From positions 8,333,001-8,397,000 of the forward strand of contig NZ_CP122458.1 in assembly GCF_032598905.1 (NCBI RefSeq): a stretch of 64,000 bases of DNA, given 5' to 3'. The DNA comes from Streptomyces sp. 11x1 (GTDB lineage: Bacteria > Actinomycetota > Actinomycetes > Streptomycetales > Streptomycetaceae). Shown here one piece after another: positions 49,450 through 58,232 of this stretch. Within the stretch, counting starts at the first letter, position 1, and each line of letters begins with the position of its first letter. Both the position numbers and the translations under genes were made by a program. The notes under the pieces are model-generated. The model had not been told where the DNA came from and made no database searches. It saw nothing but the letters and a program-made list of their open reading frames with translations.

Positions 49450-50166
49450 ATGCGCGTCGAGATCTGGAGCGACATCGCCTGCCCCTGGTGCTACGTGGGC
49501 AAGGCCCGCTTCGAGAAGGCGCTCGCGGCCTTCCCGCACCGTGACGGCGTCGAGGTGGTGCACCGCTCCTTCGAGCTCGACCCGGGCCGCGCCAAGGACG
49601 ACATCCAGCCCGTGCTCACCATGCTCGCCAAGAAGTACGGCATGAGCCGGGCGCAGGCCCAGGCCGGTGAGCACAACCTGCGGGAGCAGGCGGCGGCCGA
49701 GGGGCTCGCCTACCGGGCGGAGGGCCGTGACCACGGCAGCACCTTCGACATGCACCGCCTGATCCACTTCGCCAAGGAACAGGGGCGGCAGAGCGAACTG
49801 CTCCAGGCCTTCTACCGGGCGAACTTCGCCGAGGAGCGGTCCGTGTACGCCGACGCGGACGACTACCTGATCGAACTTGCCGTCGAGGCCGGGCTCGACG
49901 AGGAGGCCGCGCGCAAGGTGCTGGCCGACCCCGACGCCTACGCGGACGCCGTCCGCGCGGACGAGCGGGAGGCCGCTGCGCTCGGCGCGAACGGAGTGCC
50001 GTTCTTCGTGCTGGACCGGAAGTACGGGGTGTCCGGGGCGCAGCCCGCGGAGGTCTTCGAGAAGGCACTCGCCCAGGCGTGGGGAGAGCGGCCCGCGCCG
50101 CTCACTGTCGTGGCGGCGGACGGCGCGGAGGCTTGTGGGCCGGAGGGGTGTGCGGTGCCTCAATAG
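49450..50166 (+). CDS. DsbA-family oxidoreductase (FrnE-like)
   Basis: A 238-residue thioredoxin-fold protein without signal peptide. The active site is SDIACPWCYVGK (CPWC) at the start, followed by the helical insert and the late cis-Pro motif NGVPFFVLDRKYGVSGAQ. The extra C-terminal CGPEGC could form a second redox pair. FrnE-type proteins act as cytosolic disulfide isomerases or polyketide-related oxidoreductases. ATG 49450 has GGAGAG upstream. It is not part of a visible operon. Confidence 0.9.
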   Translation: MRVEIWSDIACPWCYVGKARFEKALAAFPHRDGVEVVHRSFELDPGRAKDDIQPVLTMLAKKYGMSRAQAQAGEHNLREQAAAEGLAYRAEGRDHGSTFDMHRLIHFAKEQGRQSELLQAFYRANFAEERSVYADADDYLIELAVEAGLDEEAARKVLADPDAYADAVRADEREAAALGANGVPFFVLDRKYGVSGAQPAEVFEKALAQAWGERPAPLTVVAADGAEACGPEGCAVPQ

Positions 50167-50212
50167 AGGGCGCCGGGCAGCGCCGTAGGAGTGCGGTGGC
50201 TCGCGGGCCGCG

Positions 50213-50264
50213 GGTCCGTTGTGGTTGCTCGCGCAGTTCCCCGCGCCCCTAAAGGGGACGCGGC
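50213..50264 (+). repeat. Interspersed hairpin repeat, copy F
   Basis: GGTCCGTTGTGGTTGCTCGC, then GCAGTTCCCCGCGCCCCTAAAGGGG, the standard form of the unit, between the DsbA-like and aminotransferase genes. Confidence 0.85.
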
Positions 50265-50358
50265 GGCGCAGGTCAGACGCCATACATAAGCGTTGCTTGG
50301 GGACAGGGCGCAAAACTTCTCAATGGACGTGGGATGCGCCCGGCCCCACAGTGGTCCC

Positions 50359-51417
50359 ATGGAAACCTTCGAGAGCCTCGTGCGTGCCGAGTTCGTCCCG
50401 AAGAACACCTACCTGAACACCGCCAGTACGGGCCTGCTGCCCGCCCGAGCGGTCGACGCGATGCAGGCGGCCGTGGAGTCCGTGGCCGCCGGGCAGGCGC
50501 AGGACATGTTCGCCGACGTGGAGGCCGCGCGGGCGGCGTTCGGCCGGATCACCGGGGTGCCGGACCGCCGCGTGGCGGCCGGGGCCTCGGTCGCCGTCTA
50601 CAGCGGTCTGATCGCCGCCGCGCTCCCGGCGGGAGCCGAGGTGCTGACGGCCGAGGGCGAGTTCGCGTCCCTCGTGAACCCCTTCCATGTGCGCGGCGAC
50701 CTCAAGGTGCGCCAGGTGCCGCTGGAGCGCGTCGCCGAGTCGGTGCGGCCCGGCACCGCACTCGTCGCGGTGAGCGCCGCGCAGTCCGCCGACGGCCGGG
50801 TCGCCGACCTGGACGCGATCCGTGAGGCGGCCCGGGAGCGGGGAGCGCGTACGTTCGTCGACGCGTCGCAGTCGGCCGGCTGGCTGCCGATCGAGGCGGA
50901 CGCGTACGACTACGTCGTCGCCGTCGCCTTCAAATGGCTGCTGTGCCCGCGCGGAGTCACCTTCCTCGTCGTTCCGGAGGACCTCGGCGGGCTCACCCCC
51001 GTCTTCGCCGGCTGGGTCGCGGGGGAGGAGCCGTGGGACAGCTGCTACGGCCCGGTCGAGGAACTCGCCCGCTCCGCACGCCGGTTCGACGAGAGCCCCA
51101 GCCTGTTCTCCTACGCGGGCGCCCGCCGCTCCCTGGCGCTGATCGAGGAGCTGGGCGTGGCGAACGTACGGGACCACGACCTGGCGCTGGCCGACCGGTT
51201 CCGCGCGGGTCTCGCCGCGCTGGGCCGCGAGCCGGTGCCCGCGCCCGGGTCGGCGATCGTGTCGGTGCCCGGACTCGGGCGGCGGCAGGCGGAGTTGAGC
51301 CGCGCGGGGATCGAGGTCTCCGATCGCGCGGGCCATCTGCGGGCCGCCTTCCACCTGTACAACACACCGGCGGACGTCGACCGGCTTCTGGACGCCCTGT
51401 CCGGCCGACTTCCCTGA
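50359..51417 (+). CDS. Class V aminotransferase-family PLP enzyme
   Basis: A 352-residue PLP enzyme. NTYLNTASTGLLPARAVDAM is the N-terminal substrate strand; the PLP aspartate is in TFVDASQSAGWLPIEA and the lysine in VVAVAFKWLLCPRGVTF. SAQSADGRVADLD lies where cysteine desulfurase-like enzymes have the His contact. No cysteine-loop typical of IscS/SufS was seen, so desulfurase action is unlikely. An isopenicillin-N-epimerase-like or kynureninase-like reaction is possible. The start is ATG 50359. Confidence 0.85.
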   Translation: METFESLVRAEFVPKNTYLNTASTGLLPARAVDAMQAAVESVAAGQAQDMFADVEAARAAFGRITGVPDRRVAAGASVAVYSGLIAAALPAGAEVLTAEGEFASLVNPFHVRGDLKVRQVPLERVAESVRPGTALVAVSAAQSADGRVADLDAIREAARERGARTFVDASQSAGWLPIEADAYDYVVAVAFKWLLCPRGVTFLVVPEDLGGLTPVFAGWVAGEEPWDSCYGPVEELARSARRFDESPSLFSYAGARRSLALIEELGVANVRDHDLALADRFRAGLAALGREPVPAPGSAIVSVPGLGRRQAELSRAGIEVSDRAGHLRAAFHLYNTPADVDRLLDALSGRLP

Positions 51418-51463
51418 CCCACTGGCGCGGACCGCCCCAGGACGCTAGGAAGGGCATCACTAG

Positions 51464-52072
51464 GTGGTGGTGCCGGTGGAGCCGACGCTCGAACAGCCGT
51501 CCATCGATGTGGAGTTGCATCGGCGGCTGGTGTACGGGGACGAGTCCGCGCTGCGTGAGGCGTACGCGGCGTACGGGGGACTCGTCCGGCGGGTGGCCGT
51601 CCGGGTCACCCGCAGCCCGGCGGCCGCCGAGGACGTGGCGCAGGAGGTCTTCGCCCAGCTCTGGAGCAGGCCGTACGGCTTCGACGCGCGCCGGGGCTCG
51701 CTGCGCACCTGGCTGTCCATGGTCGCCCACCGGCGGGCCGTGGACTGGGTGCGCGGCGAGGCCCGGCACCGCAAGGACGTCCGCGCGGACGACTCGGCGC
51801 TGCACGCCATCCCCGACGCGGGCCCCGACCCGGCCGAGGCGGTCGTCGAGCGCGAGCGCTCCCTGCAGCTGCACACCGCCCTCGCCGAACTCCCGCGCCC
51901 CCAGCGGGAGGTGGTCCACCTCGCCTACTTCGCGGGCCGCACCTACCGCCAGGCCGCCGTCGAGCTCGGGATACCCGAGGGCACCGCGAAGACCCGCCTC
52001 CGCTCGGCGCTGCGCAAACTGGCGGAGTCCCTCGCGGACCCACCGGATCCGGCAGCGGCAAGGGGCGCGTGA
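51464..52072 (+). CDS. ECF sigma factor (SigK/RpoE-like)
   Basis: A 202-residue sigma factor starting in a run of GTG codons at 51464 (51467 also possible), with AGGAAGGG upstream. Region 2: AYAAYGGLVRRVAVRVTRSP and AEDVAQEVFAQLWSRP; region 4: LPRPQREVVHLAYFAGRTYRQAA and LGIPEGTAKTRLRSAL. It sits 76 bp ahead of its probable anti-sigma factor. The promoters it serves are not known. Confidence 0.92.
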   Translation: MVVPVEPTLEQPSIDVELHRRLVYGDESALREAYAAYGGLVRRVAVRVTRSPAAAEDVAQEVFAQLWSRPYGFDARRGSLRTWLSMVAHRRAVDWVRGEARHRKDVRADDSALHAIPDAGPDPAEAVVERERSLQLHTALAELPRPQREVVHLAYFAGRTYRQAAVELGIPEGTAKTRLRSALRKLAESLADPPDPAAARGA

Positions 52073-52148
52073 TGGGGGCGCACGGGACCGTCCGGAGCGC
52101 GCGGCACCTGCGTATCGTGGACGTGGCAGGGCGAAAGGGCGGCGCGCG

Positions 52149-53192
52149 ATGACCAACGACCACGACGGCGTGCGGGAGCTGCTGGCCGCCTGGGCCGTCG
52201 GCGCGCTCCCGCCCGGCGACCTGCGCAGAGTCACCCCGCACCTGGCCGCCTGCCCGTCGTGCGCGGCAGAGGCGGAACGCCTGCGCGACACGGTACGACT
52301 GCTGGACGGATCGGCGGACGGGCGCCCGGGCGGTGGCGTGGCCGGTGGCCCGGGCGGTGGCGTGGACGCGGGCGCCGACGGCGTCCTCTCGCTCGCTCTC
52401 CGCTCCCGCCGCCCCCGGGCCGCCGAGATCGCCCATCACGCGGCGCCCTACGCCGCGGCCGTGGCCGGACTCCAGGCGCTGGTACCGGAGGTGGAGGGCC
52501 GCTGGGGCGTCCCGGTCGTGCACGACTGGGACGCGCACGCCACCGTCGCCCACCTCGTCGCCGCCGACGAACACCTGGCCGTATGCCTGGGCGTCGACAC
52601 AGGGCTGCCCGTCTCGCACATCCCGGACGGGATCCCCGCCGGGGACGCCTGGGCCCGGCGCACCGCCGACGTCATCGCCCACGAGCACCGGCGCACGCCC
52701 GCGCAGACGGTCGCCACGTGGGCCGCGCAGGCCGCCGCGCTGCTCGCCACCCCCGAGGCCGCCGACCCCGAACTCGCCGCCCGCCCCGTCACGGTGCTGG
52801 GCCTGCGGCTGCCGGTCGCCGACCACTTCGTGATCCGCGCCTTCGAGGCCTGGATCCACACGGACGACATCGGCCGGGCCCTCGCTCTCCCCGTGCCGCC
52901 GCCCCCCGCCGAGCATCTGTGGTCCCTGGTCCGGCTGGCCGTCCGCATCCTCGGTCTGGCCCTCCACGACGCGCCGCCCGTCCTCTTCGAGGTCACCGGG
53001 CCCACCTGCACCAGCTGGATCCTCGGCGACGACACGGGCCCCGTGCACGCCGAACTCAGCCTGGATCCGGTCGACTTCTGCCTCCTCGTCGGCGGCCGCC
53101 ACACCCCGGAGGAGGTACCGAGGGCCATCACGGGCGACGAGAGCGCGGCACGGAACGTACTGGAGCGGGCGGCGTCGTTGGCCTGGCTCTAG
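52149..53192 (+). CDS. Anti-sigma factor with zinc finger fused to an MDMPI-type domain
   Basis: A 347-residue cytosolic protein. Residues 1-45 are a zf-HC2 anti-sigma domain (LLAAWAVGALPPGDLRRV and HLAACPSCAAEAERL with HxxxCxxC). After a Gly-rich linker comes a DinB/mycothiol-dependent maleylpyruvate isomerase domain: VVHDWDAHATVAHLVAADEH and AFEAWIHTDDIGRAL with His/Asp metal ligands, then an SCP2-like tail (TCTSWILGDDTGPVHAEL). It has no membrane segment. It would hold the upstream sigma factor and release it on a redox, thiol or small-molecule signal. Confidence 0.88.
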   Translation: MTNDHDGVRELLAAWAVGALPPGDLRRVTPHLAACPSCAAEAERLRDTVRLLDGSADGRPGGGVAGGPGGGVDAGADGVLSLALRSRRPRAAEIAHHAAPYAAAVAGLQALVPEVEGRWGVPVVHDWDAHATVAHLVAADEHLAVCLGVDTGLPVSHIPDGIPAGDAWARRTADVIAHEHRRTPAQTVATWAAQAAALLATPEAADPELAARPVTVLGLRLPVADHFVIRAFEAWIHTDDIGRALALPVPPPPAEHLWSLVRLAVRILGLALHDAPPVLFEVTGPTCTSWILGDDTGPVHAELSLDPVDFCLLVGGRHTPEEVPRAITGDESAARNVLERAASLAWL

Positions 53193-53228
53193 GGCTCGTG
53201 GACGTACGCGCCCCGTAGGCATGCGGAA

Positions 53229-53269
53229 GGGGCCGGGCGGTCGCTCAGGGGTGGCGACCGCCCGGCCCC
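53229..53269. terminator. Hairpin terminator between anti-sigma and ectD genes
   Basis: GGGGCCGGGCGGTCGC and GCGACCGCCCGGCCCC form a perfect 16-bp stem around TCAGGGGTG. It lies between convergent genes and can serve both. Confidence 0.85.
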
Positions 53270-53287
53270 GTCAGGGGGACGGTGGGC

Positions 53288-54202
53288 TCATCGCACCGGG
53301 GTGAAGTCCCGTGCGCCGATGAACTCCGGCCGCCGTACCGGCGCGGCGAACGGCTCCACGGCCACGTTCTCCACGCTGTTGAAGACGATGAAGACGTTGC
53401 TGCGCGGGAACGGTGTGATGTTGTCGCCGGACCCGTGCATGCAGTTGCAGTCGAACCAGGTCGCCGAACCGGCCTTGCCCGTGAACAGCTTGATGCCGTA
53501 CTCGGACGCCATGGCCGTGAGCGCCTCGTCGGACGGGGTGCCGGCGTCCTGCATCTGCAGCGACTTCTTGTAGTTGTCCTTCGGGGTGGCGCCCGCGCAG
53601 CCGAGGAACGTCCGGTGCGACCCCGGCATGATCATCAGACCGCCGTTGGTGTCGTAGTTCTCGGTCAGCGCGATCGAGACGGACACCGTCCGCATGTTCG
53701 GCAGCCCGTCCTCGGCGTGCCAGGTCTCGAAGTCGGAGTGCCAGTAGAACCCGGACGCGCCGAAGCCCGGCTTCACGTTGATCCGCGACTGGTGGACGTA
53801 GACGTCCGAGCCGAGGATCTGCCGGGCCCGCCCGACGACCCGCTCGTCCCGCACCAGCTGCGCGAACAGCTCGCTGATCCGGTGGACCTCGAAGACCGAC
53901 CGGATCTCCTGCGACTTCGGCTCGACGATCGAGCGGTCGTCGGCGCGGATCGCCGGGTCGGCGACGAGCCGCTCCAGCTCCTGCCGGTACACGGCGACCT
54001 CGTCCGGCTCGATCAGCTGCTCCACGGGGAGGAAGCCGTCACGCTCGTACGCCTGGAGTTCGGCGAGGGAGACGGGGCCGGGCGTGCCGGGGGAGCCCCA
54101 GACGACCGGGTCCTGACGCGGGACGGTGACCTCGGTGGCCCCGCGGCTGGGGTAGAGGTCGGGGACGGTGGTGGCCGTGTTCATCGTGGTGGTCGTGGTC
54201 AT
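53288..54202 (-). CDS. ectD: Ectoine hydroxylase
   Basis: A 304-residue Fe(II)/2-oxoglutarate dioxygenase that turns ectoine into 5-hydroxyectoine. The iron ligands are in GFYWHSDFETWHAEDGLPN (H and D) and FDCNCMHGSGDN (second H). The family signature around RINVKPGFGASGF binds ectoine and 2-oxoglutarate. Start ATG 54202 lies 12 bases after AGGAGG; ATG 54184 is an alternative. It follows ectC by 7 bp, making the full ectABCD order on the minus strand. Confidence 0.96.
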   Translation of the reverse strand: MTTTTTMNTATTVPDLYPSRGATEVTVPRQDPVVWGSPGTPGPVSLAELQAYERDGFLPVEQLIEPDEVAVYRQELERLVADPAIRADDRSIVEPKSQEIRSVFEVHRISELFAQLVRDERVVGRARQILGSDVYVHQSRINVKPGFGASGFYWHSDFETWHAEDGLPNMRTVSVSIALTENYDTNGGLMIMPGSHRTFLGCAGATPKDNYKKSLQMQDAGTPSDEALTAMASEYGIKLFTGKAGSATWFDCNCMHGSGDNITPFPRSNVFIVFNSVENVAVEPFAAPVRRPEFIGARDFTPVR

Positions 54203-54209
54203 GGTGATG

Positions 54210-54614
54210 TCAGACCTCCTCGGGCTCGGTGAGCAGCGGGTAGACGCCGTTCTCGTCGTGGTCCTCCCGTCCGGTCACGGGCGGGTTGAACACACAGATG
54301 CAGCGGAAGTCCTCCTTGATCCGCATCGTGTGCCGCTCGTGCCCGTCGAGGAGGTACATGGTCCCGGGCGTGATCGTGTACGTGCGCCCGGTCTCGTTGT
54401 CGGTCAGCTCGGCCTCGCCCTCGACGCACACCACGGCCTCGATGTGGTTCGCGTACCACATCGACGTCTCCGTGCCCGCGTAGAGGACCGTCTCGTGCAG
54501 GGAGAAACCGACCCTCTCCTTGGCGAGGACGATGCGTTTGCTCTCCCACGTGCCGGACGCGGCTTTGACGTGCCGGTCGGTGCCTTCCAGATCCTTGAAA
54601 GAACGGACGATCAC
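54210..54614 (-). CDS. ectC: Ectoine synthase
   Basis: A 134-residue cupin that closes N-gamma-acetyl-2,4-diaminobutyrate to ectoine. It starts at GTG 54614 with AAGGAGG twelve bases upstream and opens [18 protein letters not shown]. The cupin core has [20 protein letters not shown] and [19 protein letters not shown], with the metal ligands Glu, Tyr and His. It is followed by ectD after 7 bp and preceded by ectB by 65 bp. Confidence 0.97.
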   Translation of the reverse strand: MIVRSFKDLEGTDRHVKAASGTWESKRIVLAKERVGFSLHETVLYAGTETSMWYANHIEAVVCVEGEAELTDNETGRTYTITPGTMYLLDGHERHTMRIKEDFRCICVFNPPVTGREDHDENGVYPLLTEPEEV

Positions 54615-54679
54615 GGTGGTTCCAGGCCTCCTTCTCAGCCTTCTCTGACGGTGTCTCGGGCGGTTGCCCGGACGGTTGC

Positions 54680-55951
54680 TCAGACGGTTTCCCGGACGGC
54701 GCGGGCGAGGACGCGCAGGCCCTCGTCCAGCTCCTCGGAAGTGATGGTGAGGGCCGGCAGCAGTTTGACGACCTCGCTCTCCGGGCCGGACGTCTCGATC
54801 AGCAGCCCGAGTTCGAAGGCCCGCTTGGCCACCCGGCCTGCGCGCTCCTTGTCGTGGAACTCCATGCCCCACACCAGGCCGCGGCCCCGGTACTCCTTCA
54901 CGTCGGCGAGGTTCTCCTCCGTGATGGAGATGAGCGCCTGCTCGACCTGCTCACCGCGCTTGCGGGTCTGCTTCTCCATGGCGGAGCCGTCGGCCCAGTA
55001 CGCCTCCAGCGCGGCCGTCGCCGTCACGAACGCGGGGTTGTTGCCGCGGAAGGTGCCGTTGTGCTCGCCGGGCTCCCAGATGTCCAGCTCCGGCTTGAAC
55101 AGGCAGAGCGACATCGGCAGCCCGTAGCCGCTGATCGACTTCGAGACGGTGACGATGTCGGGCGTGATGCCGGCTTCCTCGAACGAGAAGAAGGCGCCCG
55201 TACGACCGCAGCCCATCTGGATGTCGTCGACGATGAGCAGCATGTCCTGCCGCTCGCACAGCTCGGCGAGCGCGCGCAGCCACTCCGGACGGGCGACGTT
55301 GATGCCGCCCTCGCCCTGCACGGTCTCCACGATCACCGCGGCGGGCTTGTTCAGCCCGGAGCCCTGGTCCTCCAGAAGACGCTCGAACCACAGGAAGTCC
55401 TCGACCGTGCCGTCGAAGTAGTTGTCGAACGGCATCGGGGTGCCGTGCACCAGCGGGATCCCCGCCCCGGCCCGCTTGAAGGCGTTGCCGGTGACGGCGA
55501 GCGAACCGAGCGACATACCGTGGAAGGCGTTGGTGAACGACACGATGGCCTCGCGCCCCTTCACCTTCCGCGCCAGCTTCAGCGCGGACTCCACCGCGTT
55601 GGTGCCCGTCGGCCCCGGGAACATGACCTTGTACGGCAGGTCGCGCGGCCGCAGCACCAGGTTCTGGAAGGACTCCAGGAACGCCCGCTTGGCCGTCGTC
55701 GACATGTCGAGCCCGTGGGTGACGCCGTCCCGTTCCAGATAGTCGATGAGGGCGCGTTTGAGCACGGGGTTGTTGTGGCCGTAGTTGAGTGAACCGGCGC
55801 CGGCGAAGAAGTCCAGATACGTGTGGCCGTCCTCGTCGAACATCCGGCTGCCCTGCGCGCGGTCGAAGACGGTGGGCCAGCCGCGGCAGTAGCTGCGCAC
55901 CTCGGACTCCAGGGTCTCGAAGACGCTCAGGTCGGGCTGGGTGATGGTCAC
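54680..55951 (-). CDS. ectB: Diaminobutyrate-2-oxoglutarate transaminase
   Basis: A 423-residue PLP enzyme forming L-2,4-diaminobutyrate from aspartate semialdehyde. It opens [20 protein letters not shown], the EctB signature. Cofactor motifs: [53 protein letters not shown] and the Schiff-base lysine in [24 protein letters not shown] supplies the phosphate contact. A 138-bp gap separates it from ectA, longer than usual and without a recognised promoter. Confidence 0.97.
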   Translation of the reverse strand: MTITQPDLSVFETLESEVRSYCRGWPTVFDRAQGSRMFDEDGHTYLDFFAGAGSLNYGHNNPVLKRALIDYLERDGVTHGLDMSTTAKRAFLESFQNLVLRPRDLPYKVMFPGPTGTNAVESALKLARKVKGREAIVSFTNAFHGMSLGSLAVTGNAFKRAGAGIPLVHGTPMPFDNYFDGTVEDFLWFERLLEDQGSGLNKPAAVIVETVQGEGGINVARPEWLRALAELCERQDMLLIVDDIQMGCGRTGAFFSFEEAGITPDIVTVSKSISGYGLPMSLCLFKPELDIWEPGEHNGTFRGNNPAFVTATAALEAYWADGSAMEKQTRKRGEQVEQALISITEENLADVKEYRGRGLVWGMEFHDKERAGRVAKRAFELGLLIETSGPESEVVKLLPALTITSEELDEGLRVLARAVRETV

Positions 55952-56089
55952 GTCGAATCGCTCCTCGGTGCGTGGAGGGGTGAGGGGAGAAGGGGGGAGT
56001 GAGGGAGTGGAGAAGGTGCCTCCGGTCGGGCGGACACCCCGGACGGGCGGAGACGCCGGTCAGGCGGGGACCCGGCCGGGCGGCGGCCC

Positions 56090-56620
56090 TCAGGGGGTCA
56101 GCGGGCCGATGCGGTGGAGCACCTCGGGCTGGTGCGGGCCGTCCGGGAAGTCCCCCGCCTCGAACAGGACCGTGCGCTCGACGCTCGCGCCGTGCCGCTC
56201 GGCGAACGCGGCGAACAGGCGCTCGGAGGCGGTGTTACCGGGGGTGATGGTCGTCTCCAGGGTGGTCAGCGGGTGCCGTCGCGCGACCCGGGCGGTGAGC
56301 CCGTCCAGCAGCGCGGCCGCGAGCCCGAGCCCCCGGTGCGCCTCGTCGACGGCCACCTGCCACACCAACAGGGTGTCCGGCTGCTCCGGCCGCACGTACC
56401 CGGTCACGAACCCGACCGGCTCCCCGGACTCGTCCCGCGCCACCGCCGAGGTGTCCGCGAAGTCCCGGCACCACAGGAGATAGCTGTACGAGGAGTTCAG
56501 GTCCAGGGCTCCGGACTCGCCGGCGATGCGCCAGAGCGACGCGCCGTCCGACACGTCCGGGCGATCGATCCGAATCCCTTCCGCGATTTCCGTCAGTGGT
56601 TCTGCTTGTGCGGCAGTCAT
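56090..56620 (-). CDS. ectA: L-2,4-diaminobutyrate acetyltransferase
   Basis: A 176-residue GNAT enzyme from ATG 56620. GIRIDRPDVSDGASLWRIA and LDLNSSYSYLLWCRDFADTS are the substrate part of EctA; the acetyl-CoA loop is VDEAHRGLGLAAALLDGL, and NTASERLFAAFAERHG is motif B. It is the first gene of ectABCD, giving the compatible solutes ectoine and hydroxyectoine against osmotic and heat stress. No regulator of the EctR type is adjacent. Confidence 0.96.
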   Translation of the reverse strand: MTAAQAEPLTEIAEGIRIDRPDVSDGASLWRIAGESGALDLNSSYSYLLWCRDFADTSAVARDESGEPVGFVTGYVRPEQPDTLLVWQVAVDEAHRGLGLAAALLDGLTARVARRHPLTTLETTITPGNTASERLFAAFAERHGASVERTVLFEAGDFPDGPHQPEVLHRIGPLTP

Positions 56621-56959
56621 GGGGCTTGAATTTACCCATGGGAATTTCGAATTGCATCGCCGCGCGGGGTTACATATGGGCCGTTCTCGTGTTATCACGC
56701 GGGCGTGAAGGCCTGCGGCGTGCCTAGTCGTTATGGTAGGTTTCGCCCGTAAATTACCGCACAAAACGGGCGGGTTGTGGAGTCGGTCACACGTGCGTAA
56801 CTCTCACGACTTCTGCTCGAATCGGGCCCGCAGGTGTCCGTGAAATCTTTGCGTTTAGACGAGAGAAGAGCGGGCAGAAGAATACGGGATTCTGTTCTGT
56901 GAATCCCACTGTATTCCTGTTGCGAAAGCCGACGCAATTCCCCCGGCAAAAGCGCTTCC
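56621..56959. other. 339-bp region upstream of ectA
   Basis: No gene was found. It is A/T-rich for this genome and must hold the ectABCD promoter, but no convincing -35/-10 pair was recognised. Noted structures are CGCCCGT/ACGGGCG arms (56744-56750, 56766-56772), a possible terminator of the upstream aminotransferase transcript, and CGTGTTATCACG (56688-56699) with 4-bp inverted ends. Confidence 0.5.
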
Positions 56960-58060
56960 CTACGCCCAGGCCTCCGCCGCCGCCCGCCGGGCCCCCTCCA
57001 GGTCCACGCTCGCGCCGAACTCCGCCAGGGCCGCGCCCAGTCCCGCGAGGGCGGAGTGCACGACGCCCGGGGTGGCGTCGGGGCCGTAGTGGTTCACGCG
57101 GATCATCTCCGCGGCGAGGGGCCCGCCACCGGCGGCCAGCGGGAGCGCCGGGTCCGTGGCGAGCGCCTTGGCGACCAGCTCCGCGGCGTCGACCCCCGCG
57201 GGCGACCGCAGGGTCGTGGCGACCGGCGCGGCGTCGGCCGCCTCGCGCACGTACGGCTCCAGACCCCCACCCAGCGCGAGCGCCCCGGCCCGGGTCGCCG
57301 CGGCGGCGGACGCGTGCCGGGACATCACGGTGTCGAGCCCCTCCGCCTCGATGCGCTCCAGACAGGCCTCCAGGGTGAGCATCTCCAGCTGGGCGGGCGC
57401 GTGCAGGAGGGCCCGGCGACCGCCGTCGATCCAGCGCTCCTTCCAGTCCAGGAGCGAGAGGTACGAGCGGCGCGGCGCCCGCGGGTTGGCCGCCATCCGC
57501 GCCCACGCCCGCTCGCTCACGGAGATCGCGGAGACCCCGGCAGGCCCGCCCATCGCCTTCTGCGCCCCGATGACGCACAGGTCGACTCCCCACGCGTCCG
57601 GCAGCACCGGCTCGGCGCCGACGGAGGCCACCGCGTCCAGGTAGAACAGGGCACCGTGCTCGCGGACCACCTCGCCGATCTCCGCCACGGGGTTGGTGTT
57701 GCCGGTCGCCGCCTCCGCGTGCACCAGCGACACGAAGTCGATCGCCGGGTGCTCGGCGAAGGCGTCCTGGATCTGACCGGCCGTCACCGCCGTGTGGAAG
57801 GGCACCGCCAGGTCGACGACCGTCGCCCCGCAGTCCCGCAGCCAGTTCCCGAAGGTCTGCCCGTACGGACCGGTGATCACGTTCAGCGCCGTCGTGTCCG
57901 GCCCGGCGGCCCCGCGGATCGCGCCCTCCAGCGGCAGCAGCGCCTCGCCCTGGGTGATCACGACGTCCTGCTCGGTGGAGAGCAGCCGGGCCACCCGGTC
58001 CTCGATCGCGGCGAAGTGCGACGCGCTCAGCGGGGCCAGATCCAGAAACGGGTGTGTCAC
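56960..58060 (-). CDS. Class V aminotransferase (alanine-glyoxylate/serine-pyruvate type)
   Basis: A 366-residue PLP enzyme from GTG 58060. QGEALLPLEGAIRGAAGPDT and NVITGPYGQTFGNWLRDCGA form the substrate and PLP-phosphate region; SLVHAEAATGNTNPVAEIG and FYLDAVASVGAEPV give the PLP aspartate; the lysine is in IGAQKAMGGPAGVSAIS. It may act in glyoxylate, serine or aminosulfonate metabolism; the exact acceptor is unknown. It faces the amino-acid importer genes across 172 bp and may share control with them. Confidence 0.88.
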   Translation of the reverse strand: MTHPFLDLAPLSASHFAAIEDRVARLLSTEQDVVITQGEALLPLEGAIRGAAGPDTTALNVITGPYGQTFGNWLRDCGATVVDLAVPFHTAVTAGQIQDAFAEHPAIDFVSLVHAEAATGNTNPVAEIGEVVREHGALFYLDAVASVGAEPVLPDAWGVDLCVIGAQKAMGGPAGVSAISVSERAWARMAANPRAPRRSYLSLLDWKERWIDGGRRALLHAPAQLEMLTLEACLERIEAEGLDTVMSRHASAAAATRAGALALGGGLEPYVREAADAAPVATTLRSPAGVDAAELVAKALATDPALPLAAGGGPLAAEMIRVNHYGPDATPGVVHSALAGLGAALAEFGASVDLEGARRAAAEAWA

Positions 58061-58170
58061 GGGGTGCTCTCTTCACTGACGGGGTAGATGGTGACGAGGG
58101 TACCGACGGCACCTGGCGCCCCTCACCGGCGACATCTGAGGTCAGACGGGTCGGTAGGCATCGGAATAGT

Positions 58171-58198
58171 TTGAGCAGGCCAAAGATTTCCTTATCAT
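58171..58198 (+). promoter_or_regulatory. Probable promoter of amino-acid ABC operon
   Basis: TTGAGC (58171-58176) and TATCAT (58193-58198) are 16 bases apart, 35 bp ahead of the first start codon and in an A/T-rich patch. Confidence 0.5.
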
Positions 58199-58232
58199 CG
58201 GTTGTCTCAGTTTCCCTACAGGAGGTCTCCCC

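Noticed and set aside
50359..51417. Cysteine desulfurase
   Set aside because: The PLP lysine and aspartate are present but no conserved catalytic Cys loop was seen in the right place, and no iron-sulfur genes are nearby.
53288..56620. Part of a secondary-metabolite cluster
   Set aside because: The four genes are a standard ectABCD operon for osmolyte synthesis with no tailoring genes around it.
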